Source of the DNA: Methanocella_A sp963792125
GTDB taxonomy: Archaea > Halobacteriota > Methanocellia > Methanocellales > Methanocellaceae
Direction of reading: 5' to 3'
Assembly: GCA_963792125.1 (NCBI GenBank)
Contig: CAWBVA010000012.1
Coordinates: 868,001-932,000, forward strand
DNA length: 64,000 bases
Part shown: one piece after another, positions 25,334 to 33,037 of the stretch
Position numbering within the stretch: position 1 is the first letter of the stretch
Layout of the letters: each line of letters begins with the position of its first letter
Notes under the pieces: model-generated
The model's input: only the letters and a program-made list of their open reading frames with translations
Database searches by the model: none
What the model was told of the DNA's origin: nothing
Made by a program: the position numbers and the translations under genes

Positions 25334-25990
25334 ATGGGGGGTTATAGTATATATAAAAATAAGGAACGACTCTACGCATATTTTGCCGGGGCTATCGACT
25401 CTGATGGGCTCATCAGCATCCAGAAGACTGTCCGGAAGAATAAGTCTCTGGTTCCTCATGAGTACTTCAGCGCCAAGATCGAGCTTACGAGCGGGGATAA
25501 CAAGCTTGTACTGGACCTGTTCAAGAAGAACTTTGGCGGTTCCGTCTACACCTACCAGCCTGGCAATCCCCGACATCGCGCCTGGAGCGTCTGGCGTACT
25601 TCGGACAAGCACGCCCGGGATATCCTGACGGAGCTCCAGCCGTTCCTGATCGCGAAGAAACCACAGGCTGATGCAGTAATTGATTTTGTCAACATCTGCG
25701 AAGCCCAGTGGGAGCAGATCAAACGCACGCAGAATCCGCCTTACCACATCCTGCCCGAAATGCTGGCGTTGCGGGATCATTACTGGCAGAATGTCACCGC
25801 GCTCAACTCCACCATAGCTGCGAGTAGCGTCGGCATGAGTCCGGAATCACCGAGAAGCCCCGCCCCCCTGGACGATGGAGTAAAGCTGTACAGCTCCCTG
25901 GCGATAGCGCCTGCGCTCACGATCTGGCTGCAGAACAAGCTCCCGATCATCTTATCGCAGGACCTCTCGCTCCTTGCGGCAATCCTGTAA
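25334..25990 (+). CDS. LAGLIDADG homing-endonuclease-like protein
   Basis: 218 residues. Residues 13-25 read LYAYFAGAIDSDG, matching the LAGLIDADG motif (D22 and D24 acidic), followed by the expected beta strands (SIQKTVRK..., FSAKIELTSGD, GGSVYTYQPGNPRHRAWSV). One motif only, so if active it would work as a dimer. It stands alone, not inside an intron or intein that I can see. The last 60 residues are low in family character and may be a shifted tail. A TATATATAAAAATA stretch overlaps the first codons, so the start is uncertain. Confidence 0.7.
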   Translation: MGGYSIYKNKERLYAYFAGAIDSDGLISIQKTVRKNKSLVPHEYFSAKIELTSGDNKLVLDLFKKNFGGSVYTYQPGNPRHRAWSVWRTSDKHARDILTELQPFLIAKKPQADAVIDFVNICEAQWEQIKRTQNPPYHILPEMLALRDHYWQNVTALNSTIAASSVGMSPESPRSPAPLDDGVKLYSSLAIAPALTIWLQNKLPIILSQDLSLLAAIL

Positions 25991-26178
25991 GTACGCACTG
26001 CTGCCTGGTACGTCCGCCTGTTGCATCCTGAGCCCCGGCTGTACCTGCCGGCGCTCGAGCACCTGGCGACAGTCTCGCATAACGTGTCTGGCTTTCGTAG
26101 CGCGTCCTTGTAGTTATTCGAAAATTTAGACACTTATCTGACAAAACTGTTGTAGATGTATAAAAATCTTAAAAAATT

Positions 26179-26484
26179 TTATATTTCCCGACGTACATTG
26201 GAATCGAACTTATGGGCGCTGGGGTGAGTCGATTGCTTTGGTAAAATGTTGGCTACTTTCTTGCCATTATCCGTCAGGGTATAGATATCGTTTTGCTTTA
26301 TTATGACGCCGTTCTCCACCATAGCATTAAGCACTTTCTCCATTACGATCTTCGGCGTTCTCGTGATTTTTCTAAGATCTTCGGAGGTCTTGCTGCCATT
26401 TTTGTCGAGCACGTCGAGGATTTGCTTTCGTTTCACGTTGCCGCTGATAAAGCCGGCAATTTCTTCGACAGTTGCTTCCGCCAT
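26179..26484 (-). CDS. Winged-helix DNA-binding protein
   Basis: 101 residues beginning MAEATVEEIAGFISGNVKRK. The sequence ILDVLDKNGSKTSEDLRKITRTPKIVMEKVLNAMVENG has the helix-turn-helix pattern of archaeal winged-helix regulators, followed by the wing (IIKQNDIYTLTDNGKKVANIL). Start 26484 is preferred over 26499 and 26568 because GAGTGAT lies five bases upstream. It is the next gene downstream of the PAS kinase on the same strand, but 200 bases away, so a regulatory link is only possible. Confidence 0.75.
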   Translation of the reverse strand: MAEATVEEIAGFISGNVKRKQILDVLDKNGSKTSEDLRKITRTPKIVMEKVLNAMVENGVIIKQNDIYTLTDNGKKVANILPKQSTHPSAHKFDSNVRREI

Positions 26485-26695
26485 TATATCACTCGGCATA
26501 ATATGGCGTTGCGATGCAAAAAGGCTTTTCCTCGATTCTGAAATAGAATTGTATCGATATTCGACCATCTGAATACACTTGTATAAGAAACGTCAGTCCC
26601 AAACATTTGACATGCTAACAGATATTCCAGAAAATTGATATAAGGATATATACAGCGGACAGATTTTGCCATTTGTTGTTTTGTAATTAAATAGG

Positions 26696-29137
26696 CTACT
26701 TTTCTAAGGCTGGCAGCATGACCACGAACTTCGCGCCCTTCGAGTGGTCGCCAGGCACGCGATCCTCGACCCACACCCTTCCGTCGAAGCTCCCGACCAG
26801 CGACTTGACCAGATAAAGCCCGAGCCCCATCCCCTTCGCCTTTTCCGTGCCCTTCAGCAGCCTGTTAAATATCTTCCCCTTGAACTCGTCCGGGATGCCC
26901 GGGCCGTCATCCTCGACGAATATCCGGTAATATCGTTGACCCTGGTCCTTGACGACGTCCAGGTCGATGATAATATCCGCATGGTCTCCTGTATGCTTGA
27001 TCGCGTTGCTCACCAGGTTGGAGAACACGTCGTTCAGCAGCTCGTTCGCCTGTACGTGGCAATGCTTACAGGCGTTCAGGTTCAGCGTGATCGACTTGTT
27101 CGACACTCCTCCGAACTCCTGCTGCAAATCCGCCAGCACCCGGGCTACGTCGACAGGCTCGATCTGGAATACTTCGTCATGGAGCTTCTGCAGTTTCCTC
27201 ACGTTCTTGATCAGCCGGGCGCTCCGCTGCAGCACCTCGATTGGCCTATCAAGAAACTCCCTCCCGTCTGCATCAGCCTGCATATCGCGGGCCAGCTCCA
27301 GATAGCCCAGCGCGATCTGGTGCATATTGTTGATGTCGTGGCCCATCAGGTCGAGGTAAAGCTCCGCCCGGGCTTTTGCGTTAGCCAGTTCTTCCTCGGC
27401 CCGCTTCCGCCCGGTGATGTCGATGGCCAGCTCGAACCTCACGTCCCGGCCATCTGGCCACTTGATGATCCGGTCATAGATCATGAGATCCCGGTTTACC
27501 GTCGGGTTGTGGAATTCCCAGCGGTAAGGCTCGCCCTTGTTTTTCAGGATGATGGGGTTGGTGCAGAACTCACAGGGGGAATTCCTGTTCTGAAGTTCCA
27601 TGTAGCAGGTACCGGCGACGAGGCGTTTACCGAACCGGTCCTGCATCGCCTTGTTAGCATACAATATCTCGTAGGTACAGGGGTCGGCGACATAGATGAT
27701 CTCGTCGATACTGTCGAAGATGCTCAGGAGCTGTGACCGCTCGAACTTCAAGGCTTCCTCGGCCCGCTTGCGCTCGGTAATGTCAAAGAACGTAGCGATC
27801 CCTGCTGACGCTCCCCGGTACATGATGCGCCCGGCCGAAAGCTCGACCCACCTGGTCTCGCCGCCCTTCGTGAGCAGCTTGACCTCGTACCTCTGCGGTA
27901 CGGGTTCGCCCCGCTGCCGTGCAAGCCCGCGTTCTCTGAAGAGGTCACGGTCGTCGGGATGCGCGACGTCCCAGAACTTCATTTTCAGGAGCTCGTCGAT
28001 AGAGTACCCCGTCAGGCGTTCCCCTGCATTATTTACATATACAAAGCGCTCGCCCTGGTACAGCCAGATCATAGTCGATGAAGCATTGGCCAGGACCCGG
28101 AACTTCTCCTCGCTTTCCCGCAGCGCCTCCTCGGCCTGCTTACGCTTGGTGATATCCTGGGTTACGCCGATAAAATATTTTTTCCCATTCTCGTGGACGA
28201 CACTCACGCTCAGGCTGATCCAGATAATCGAGCCGCTCTTCCTTACATATCGCTTTTCCCGGGAAAACGTCGGTATCTCGCCAGCTAATAATCGATGTAT
28301 TAACGCATCTTCTTCGGGGACATCCTCAGGGTAAGTAATGTCAGAAACTGATCGCTGTATTAGCTCCTCCGGAGAGTACCCGGTAATCTCGCAGAACTTT
28401 TTGTTAACGCGTATAAAGCGACCGTCCAGGCTAACCTGAGACATACCCACCGCTGCCTGCTCGAATGTAGCCCGGAACCGCTCCTCGCTTTCGTGTAACG
28501 CGGCAGTCCGCTCCTTCACACGCCTTTCAAGCTCGTCGCGAGCCGCCTGTAACTCGGCATTTATCTTCTTGCGCTCTGTGATGTCAACGTTTATGCCAAG
28601 CATACGCAGGGGCTGCCCCTGTTCATCATACACCGCCCGGCCATGCGCCCACATCCCGCGTACTTCTCCGTCAGCCCGGCAGATACGGCACTCGAAGTCC
28701 CAGTCACTGTGCCCCGAGACAGCCTTCTGGAAAGCACTATCCACAAAGTCCCGGTCTTCAGGCAATACGTGACTGAGAAACATCTCATACGTCCACTCAG
28801 GCAACTGCTCCCTGTAACCGAAAATCTGATCGTGACGCAGCGAACGCCAGGCAGTATGATCGATCAGGTTCAGATCCCACGCCCCGATATCTGCCGATTT
28901 AAGCGAAAAGTCAAGCCGCTCCTCGCTCTCGCGCAACGCCAACTCTGCCCTCTCTCGCTCCCGGGCCGGCCCTCCGTATTCATCTGTCCTGGCGCGAAGC
29001 TCTTCCTGTCTGGACTGTAGCTCTTTTTCTAAAAACTCGATACGATTTCTCATCTGTTCAATGAGAAGTTCTTTACTTTCGGGACCTGCGCTGCGCTTAT
29101 CCTTTCCTGTTTTCCTGTCGACGTTGTTCGCAGCCAT
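26696..29137 (-). CDS. Multi-PAS sensor histidine kinase
   Basis: 813 residues, no membrane helix. Coiled coil (about residues 20-75), four PAS domains, then LMGHDINNMHQIALGYLELA (histidine box), NLVSNAIKH, DDGPGIP and GMGLGLYL (HATPase). The fourth PAS carries a cysteine set CYMELQNRNSPCEFC, which could bind a metal, haem or iron-sulfur group, or act as a thiol redox sensor; the same kind of PAS occurs in the broken kinase at 33-35 kb. No response regulator is adjacent. Intact, with typical codon use. Confidence 0.9.
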   Translation of the reverse strand: MAANNVDRKTGKDKRSAGPESKELLIEQMRNRIEFLEKELQSRQEELRARTDEYGGPARERERAELALRESEERLDFSLKSADIGAWDLNLIDHTAWRSLRHDQIFGYREQLPEWTYEMFLSHVLPEDRDFVDSAFQKAVSGHSDWDFECRICRADGEVRGMWAHGRAVYDEQGQPLRMLGINVDITERKKINAELQAARDELERRVKERTAALHESEERFRATFEQAAVGMSQVSLDGRFIRVNKKFCEITGYSPEELIQRSVSDITYPEDVPEEDALIHRLLAGEIPTFSREKRYVRKSGSIIWISLSVSVVHENGKKYFIGVTQDITKRKQAEEALRESEEKFRVLANASSTMIWLYQGERFVYVNNAGERLTGYSIDELLKMKFWDVAHPDDRDLFRERGLARQRGEPVPQRYEVKLLTKGGETRWVELSAGRIMYRGASAGIATFFDITERKRAEEALKFERSQLLSIFDSIDEIIYVADPCTYEILYANKAMQDRFGKRLVAGTCYMELQNRNSPCEFCTNPIILKNKGEPYRWEFHNPTVNRDLMIYDRIIKWPDGRDVRFELAIDITGRKRAEEELANAKARAELYLDLMGHDINNMHQIALGYLELARDMQADADGREFLDRPIEVLQRSARLIKNVRKLQKLHDEVFQIEPVDVARVLADLQQEFGGVSNKSITLNLNACKHCHVQANELLNDVFSNLVSNAIKHTGDHADIIIDLDVVKDQGQRYYRIFVEDDGPGIPDEFKGKIFNRLLKGTEKAKGMGLGLYLVKSLVGSFDGRVWVEDRVPGDHSKGAKFVVMLPALEK

Positions 29138-29675
29138 GTCCAGACCCGTTTATAACTAAACTATAGATATGCTACCGGTTATTAATAATGATATTTAATA
29201 TTTGTATTGTCGTGAAATGAAACCTCTATGGCCAATTATAAATATTTTCTAATGATGAAAAGAACAATGGAACATCATATTTTCAGCGGATAATTAACCG
29301 GTGATTTATAATTAATAACGCCTGGTTTACAATATGCCATCCCTGCAACATAATCGTGTCCATAAAGGTTTGAAGGCTATCGCAACAGCCTTGACGAGTA
29401 ACTCCGGGGGTCTTTATTGGCTGATCTTCGAGGCAGCAAGATTGCGGGAGGTGACACTGGTAATGCTCCCCGACCTTGTTCAGGCTGTATTCATGAACAT
29501 ACCGGTCAAAATAGAAATGCGGTTACGGCAGGCAATGAAAATATGACAAATTAATTGTCTGTCTATATTTATCATTATAATTTTGGCCGCAACTTATAAA
29601 TATGTAATTATCCAAACATAATATGCTTTAGCGTTTGAGTCCCTGGAGGCAGGGCCTGTGCTGAAGCGGGGTACT
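29138..29675. other. Spacer, no supported gene
   Basis: AT-rich region upstream of the kinase. A 70-codon plus-strand frame (29334-29546) has a good GGAGGTGA inside it, but the peptide shows no family character. A TATA box TTATAAATA (29593-29602) serves the small gene at 29676. Confidence 0.4.
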
Positions 29676-29834
29676 ATGTCGAATAAGGATTGTCCGTACA
29701 AGCTTGCCGGCATTTGCATGAACACTGTGAGCATGCATTATGACGAGTCGTGTTGTCCGGGATTCTGTCTCTTCTACAACTACAGGATTGAAAAGAGAGA
29801 TATAGACAGCTACGCGCAGCAAATCCGATTATAA
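29676..29834 (+). CDS. Small cysteine-rich protein (52 aa)
   Basis: MSNKDCPYKLAGICMNT, then VSMHYDESCCPGFCLFYNYR and a basic C-terminus. Five cysteines in a CPY..GIC....CCPGFC arrangement look like a small metal or disulfide protein. A TATA box lies about 75 bases upstream. Function unknown; compare 13629-13781. Confidence 0.6.
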   Translation: MSNKDCPYKLAGICMNTVSMHYDESCCPGFCLFYNYRIEKRDIDSYAQQIRL

Positions 29835-29956
29835 CTTGAAATGCCTTTTGCCGATTTCCACCGGATACAGGCAGAACTGTCAGGCTGTTCCCTGCCGGGG
29901 GGTCGGGGTGGCCTGATTCAGAGCCATGCATTATGCAATGTTACGCGTGCGAGCGA

Positions 29957-30019
29957 CCGTCTGGCGACGATATGAAGGGCGGGAAGTACGTGGTCATGCT
30001 GTCCGCTGCCGTAAAATAA
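29957..30019 (+). pseudogene. 3' fragment of a PAS-kinase gene
   Basis: Reads PSGDDMKGGKYVVMLSAAVK and a stop, corresponding to VPGDCTKGAKFVVMLPA at the end of the window's kinases. No kinase sequence precedes it. GGCAGG-ACCT-CCTGCC-like pairing just downstream (about 30033-30050) may be the terminator of the lost gene. Confidence 0.55.
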
Positions 30020-30202
30020 TGGCGCAATAAAAGGCAGGACCTCCCTGCCCCTTATTGTCCAAAGAGCTTTTTTAAAACATCGTTTACGTCGTTTAGGTTG
30101 TGTCCGATGCCGGCTCAGCGAATGCAACAATTCATAAATGGCCATATATTAACGCGATTAGACGTGGAGTAAAATGGCCGATTGCCAGACAAATGCAAAG
30201 GC

Positions 30203-30210
30203 TTATATAC
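30203..30210 (+). promoter_or_regulatory. TATA box of the tetR gene
   Basis: TTATATAC, about 100 bases upstream of the GTG start and 36 bases before the operator-like repeat at 30246-30280, which therefore covers the region just past the predicted transcript start. Confidence 0.5.
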
Positions 30211-30245
30211 TTGCAATGACATCTAGGTCTAAAATAGTGACACTG

Positions 30246-30280
30246 TGTCATAATAATAACACCATGCTATTATTGTGACA
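30246..30280. promoter_or_regulatory. Operator-like inverted repeat before tetR
   Basis: TGTCATAATAATA (30246-30258) and TATTATTGTGACA (30268-30280) pair at 12 of 13 positions around a 9-base centre. A smaller palindrome TGACACTGTGTCA (30238-30250) overlaps its left arm. Placed between the TATA box and the TetR start, it fits autoregulation. Confidence 0.55.
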
Positions 30281-30307
30281 CGGTGCTAAAAACCGGAGCG
30301 ATCTGAA

Positions 30308-30941
30308 GTGTCAAAGGCCGAGAGAAAGGAGCGGGAACGGGAACTGCGGCGCAACGATATCGTCGATGCCGCCGAGAAGCTGTTCTTCTCCCGGGGCTAC
30401 GAGAACGTCACGATGGACGACATAGCAAAGGAGCTGGAGATGGCAAGGGCTACATTGTACCTGTCCTTCAGGAACAAGGAGGACATCTACGCGGCCATCG
30501 CCATCCGTGCCTCGAAGATAGTCAGCCGGATGTTCGGGGAAATAAGCCAGAAGGGTATGACCGGTATAGAGAAAATCCGGTCCGTGGGCTCGATCTACTA
30601 CGAGTTCTATAACAGTACACTGGGTATTACATGGCGTACTACCATACGGGATGTTCGATCCTGCCGGGTCTCCGGACCTGGAAGAGCTGAAGACGATCAG
30701 GATCAACAGCTTCCGCATGGTCGTGGAAGCGGTGAAGGAAGGCATAAAGGACGGGTCGATCAGAGATGACATCGACCCCGAAGCAGCCACCCTGATCATG
30801 CTGTCCATGTCCAACAACGCGCTCAACCTCTCCCCGGTCACCCGGATGTACATGGATAACTACAGGCTGACCCAGGAAGAGCTCTACAAGCGCACCGTAG
30901 ACATGATGCTGCGCTCCATAGCCAGTGAAAAAACGGGCTAA
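30308..30941 (+). pseudogene. TetR-family regulator with two frameshifts
   Basis: GTG at 30308 with GGAG nine bases upstream. The first frame gives the DNA-binding domain: RRNDIVDAAEKLFFSRGYENVTMDDIAKELEMARATLYLSFRNKEDIYAAI. After YYEFYNS the frame slips. The intermediate piece YYMAYYHTG lies in a second frame and FDPAGSPDLEELKTIRINSF through to the C-terminus in a third, so one base is missing near 30612 and another near 30650. Repaired, it is a normal TetR protein of about 210 residues. As it stands only the HTH half would be made. Probable local repressor of the following small genes. Confidence 0.8.
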
Positions 30942-31062
30942 AACGGCAGAAGTAAACGCGGAACGAGGTAAATTTTACCGGGCAGGGAATGAATACGGTC
31001 AGCGAACGCTATCACGACATGGCGGGATTGGAAACGCTTGCCTCGACCGGAGGATGTAAAAC

Positions 31063-31206
31063 ATGGAATTAAATGCAAAACAACTGGCCGTACTCATGCT
31101 GGCGATGGCGATCATGGGAGTCATGGGCTACAGTACCCGGGGCGGTATCCGGTCGAAAAAGCCGGCGGTCGCCGGATCAGAACCGGGCATGTCCGGGACC
31201 CGATAG
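31063..31206 (+). CDS. Small membrane protein (47 aa)
   Basis: MELNAKQLAVLMLAMAIMG then a short basic and proline-containing tail (RSKKPAVAGSEPGMSGTR). One hydrophobic helix. GGAGGATG lies just upstream of the ATG, a strong ribosome site. It sits between tetR and the flavodoxin remnant in the same direction. Function unknown. Confidence 0.6.
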   Translation: MELNAKQLAVLMLAMAIMGVMGYSTRGGIRSKKPAVAGSEPGMSGTR

Positions 31207-31258
31207 ATAAATGAACGATTACCGAATTGATATAAAAGTTGACCGGGAGAAATAACAT

Positions 31259-31832
31259 ATGAAACTGATGAAAATATTACTGATTGCCGCGGCGGTCGTC
31301 ATCGTTGTGGTGCTTGCGGGATTTGCCGCGATGAGCGTAATAATATTCGACCTGATGAGCGGCACGGCCACGGGCTCCGAAACGCTGAGCCCGGCCGGCA
31401 ACGTGACCGGACACGCGCTGGTCGTCTATAACCCGGGTGTCACGGGAGCGGCTAAGAACGTGGCTTCCACGATCGCGGACGACCTGGAGGCCCGTGGGCT
31501 ATTCGGTCGTCATGGCGGGCGTAAAGAGCCAGACAGCCGCGAATAGTCAGGCTATGACGTCATCGTCGTGGGCGGGCCGATCTACGCGGGCAGCGCCAGC
31601 AGCTCGGTCAAAGCATACCTGGAGAACCTGCAGCCGCCGGCGAACACGACGATCGGCGTCTTCGGCCACGGGAGCGTGGAGCAGGATAACGGCGATCAGG
31701 CATGCCGTGATAAAAGACGTGGCCTCGCTGCCGGCTGGCAGCACACTCAATATTAAAGCGGCGCTGAAGCTGACTCCGCAGGAAGACATGGATAAAGGGT
31801 GTGCCGACTTCGTAGCCAGGCTGCTGAAATAG
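31259..31832 (+). pseudogene. Membrane-anchored flavodoxin-like protein, multiply frameshifted
   Basis: Starts with an N-terminal membrane helix (ILLIAAAVVIVVVLAGFAAM) and then a flavodoxin fold in pieces: GHALVVYNPGVTGAAKNVAS (FMN loop) in frame one, GYSVVMAGVKSQTAANSQ in frame two, GYDVIVVGGPIYAGSASSSV in frame three and AVIKDVASLPAGSTLNIKAA to VARLLK back in frame two. At least three single-base indels (near 31498, 31550 and 31690) are needed. It would have been an electron-transfer or FMN-binding protein facing one side of the membrane. GGGAG precedes the ATG. Confidence 0.75.
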
Positions 31833-31844
31833 AGGATTACTGAC

Positions 31845-32450
31845 ATGAGCATGCTGTACGCGTTCAAGCCACAGAAGGACCGGGCCCTGCGTTCGATAGC
31901 CAGAGTGCTGCTGGCCGTCGGGATAACGCCGAACATGGTGACCGCGGCAGGCCTGCTCATGTCCGTGGTCGCAGGGCTTCTGGCCCTGTCGGGACACCTG
32001 TACATGGGCATTGCCCTCTTTTTCGCGGGCGCATGCCTGGACGCGGTGGACGGCTCGCTTGCCAGGTGCAGCGGCCGATGCTCCGAGTTCGGCCGGTACT
32101 TCGACAGCTTTTCCGACCGGTGCTCCGAACTGCTGTTCGTGGCCGGCGCGGTCTCAGGTGGCGTGCCCGCCACAGCCCTGGCAGTCGTCGGGGGCTCGGT
32201 GCTGCTCATGGCCTCGCGGATCTACAATCACAGGAAAGGTCTCAGCTCCGACGCCGCCATGTTCGGCCGGCCGGAGAGGCTGACACTGTTGATCGTCGGC
32301 CTGCTGTCCCCTGCCCCGTATAATTCGGCGCTGTTCATGATCGCGGGGCTCCTGTGTCTGGTATCGACCGCCCAGATCATTGCCTCGGCATCCAGAGGCC
32401 GAGGCACAGTCAGCCTGTCGGCCGACCGGAAAGCTGCAGGGTCAAAATGA
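31845..32450 (+). CDS. CDP-alcohol phosphatidyltransferase
   Basis: 201 residues, several membrane helices. The catalytic motif DxxDGxxARxxxxxxxxGxxxDxxxD is complete: DAVDGSLARCSGRCSEFGRY then FDSFSD. The enzyme joins a CDP-activated lipid and an alcohol (inositol phosphate, serine or glycerol phosphate) at the membrane in polar-lipid synthesis; which alcohol cannot be read from sequence. It begins 12 bases after the flavodoxin remnant, in what looks like one transcription unit with tetR. Confidence 0.85.
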   Translation: MSMLYAFKPQKDRALRSIARVLLAVGITPNMVTAAGLLMSVVAGLLALSGHLYMGIALFFAGACLDAVDGSLARCSGRCSEFGRYFDSFSDRCSELLFVAGAVSGGVPATALAVVGGSVLLMASRIYNHRKGLSSDAAMFGRPERLTLLIVGLLSPAPYNSALFMIAGLLCLVSTAQIIASASRGRGTVSLSADRKAAGSK

Positions 32451-32651
32451 ATTGTCGGCATATTATGGCGGCAGAAATCGTTCTAAAGGGAAGAACAAAG
32501 GTTGATACTATGATGTGGGCGGCGGCACGGGCGTCGAAAGTTGCATGGTGATTCTTCGCAGCCATACACGTATGCAAGGGAAGCCCCGACGTTTGTCACA
32601 TGCGCCCGCGCGTGCGAGTCCGTCCGGAGAGCGCCCTCAAAGTTTTATGTT

Positions 32652-32836
32652 TTACGCCGCGATGCTCTTCTCGTACTCCGTCAGCCTCTCTAACTGGCCT
32701 TTGGGTGCGCTGCATACCGGGCACTGTAGTCGAGCGGTATCTTCTCGAATGCAGTTCCGGCCCGGATGTCTGCTCCGGGGTCGCCCGTCGCCGGGTCATA
32801 GATGTAAAGGCATATCTTGCATATCCGCTTCTCCAT
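32652..32836 (-). pseudogene. Rubredoxin with a one-base deletion
   Basis: The N-terminal half reads MEKRICKICLYIYDPATGDP and continues GTAFEKIPLDYS, the first CxxC knuckle and core of rubredoxin. One base is missing near 32731; in the next frame the second knuckle follows at once as CPVCSAPKGQLERLTEYEK to a stop at 32652. As sequenced, the protein would lack two of the four iron-ligating cysteines. Rubredoxins carry electrons to oxygen-reducing flavoproteins and peroxide reductases in anaerobes. Confidence 0.85.
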
Positions 32837-33037
32837 CCTCATTCCCCCGGTCGAACCTTCGCATGTATCTGGAAATAGTCTTGCCGGGATAAATGAGCCT
32901 TGTTTAATGTGCCTCACCTCTGTCTTTCACATTATTTTCGGAGTGCTATAAAGCATAGAGCAACAGCCCGGGACACAATCAGTTACTTTTATCGTTTTAA
33001 AATCATAATTATTTAGGTTAGGCATGGAGGAATTTTT

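Noticed and set aside
25780..26133. Minus-strand frames opposite the end of the LAGLIDADG gene
   Set aside because: Three different minus frames are open here and none has a consistent family pattern.
29334..29546. A 70-codon frame with GGAGGTGA inside it
   Set aside because: The ribosome-site-like sequence lies within, not before, the frame; the peptide has no family character.
30308..30769. A genuine 153-residue short TetR
   Set aside because: The sequence after the HTH domain is out of frame; the correct ligand-domain sequence is found in the other frames.
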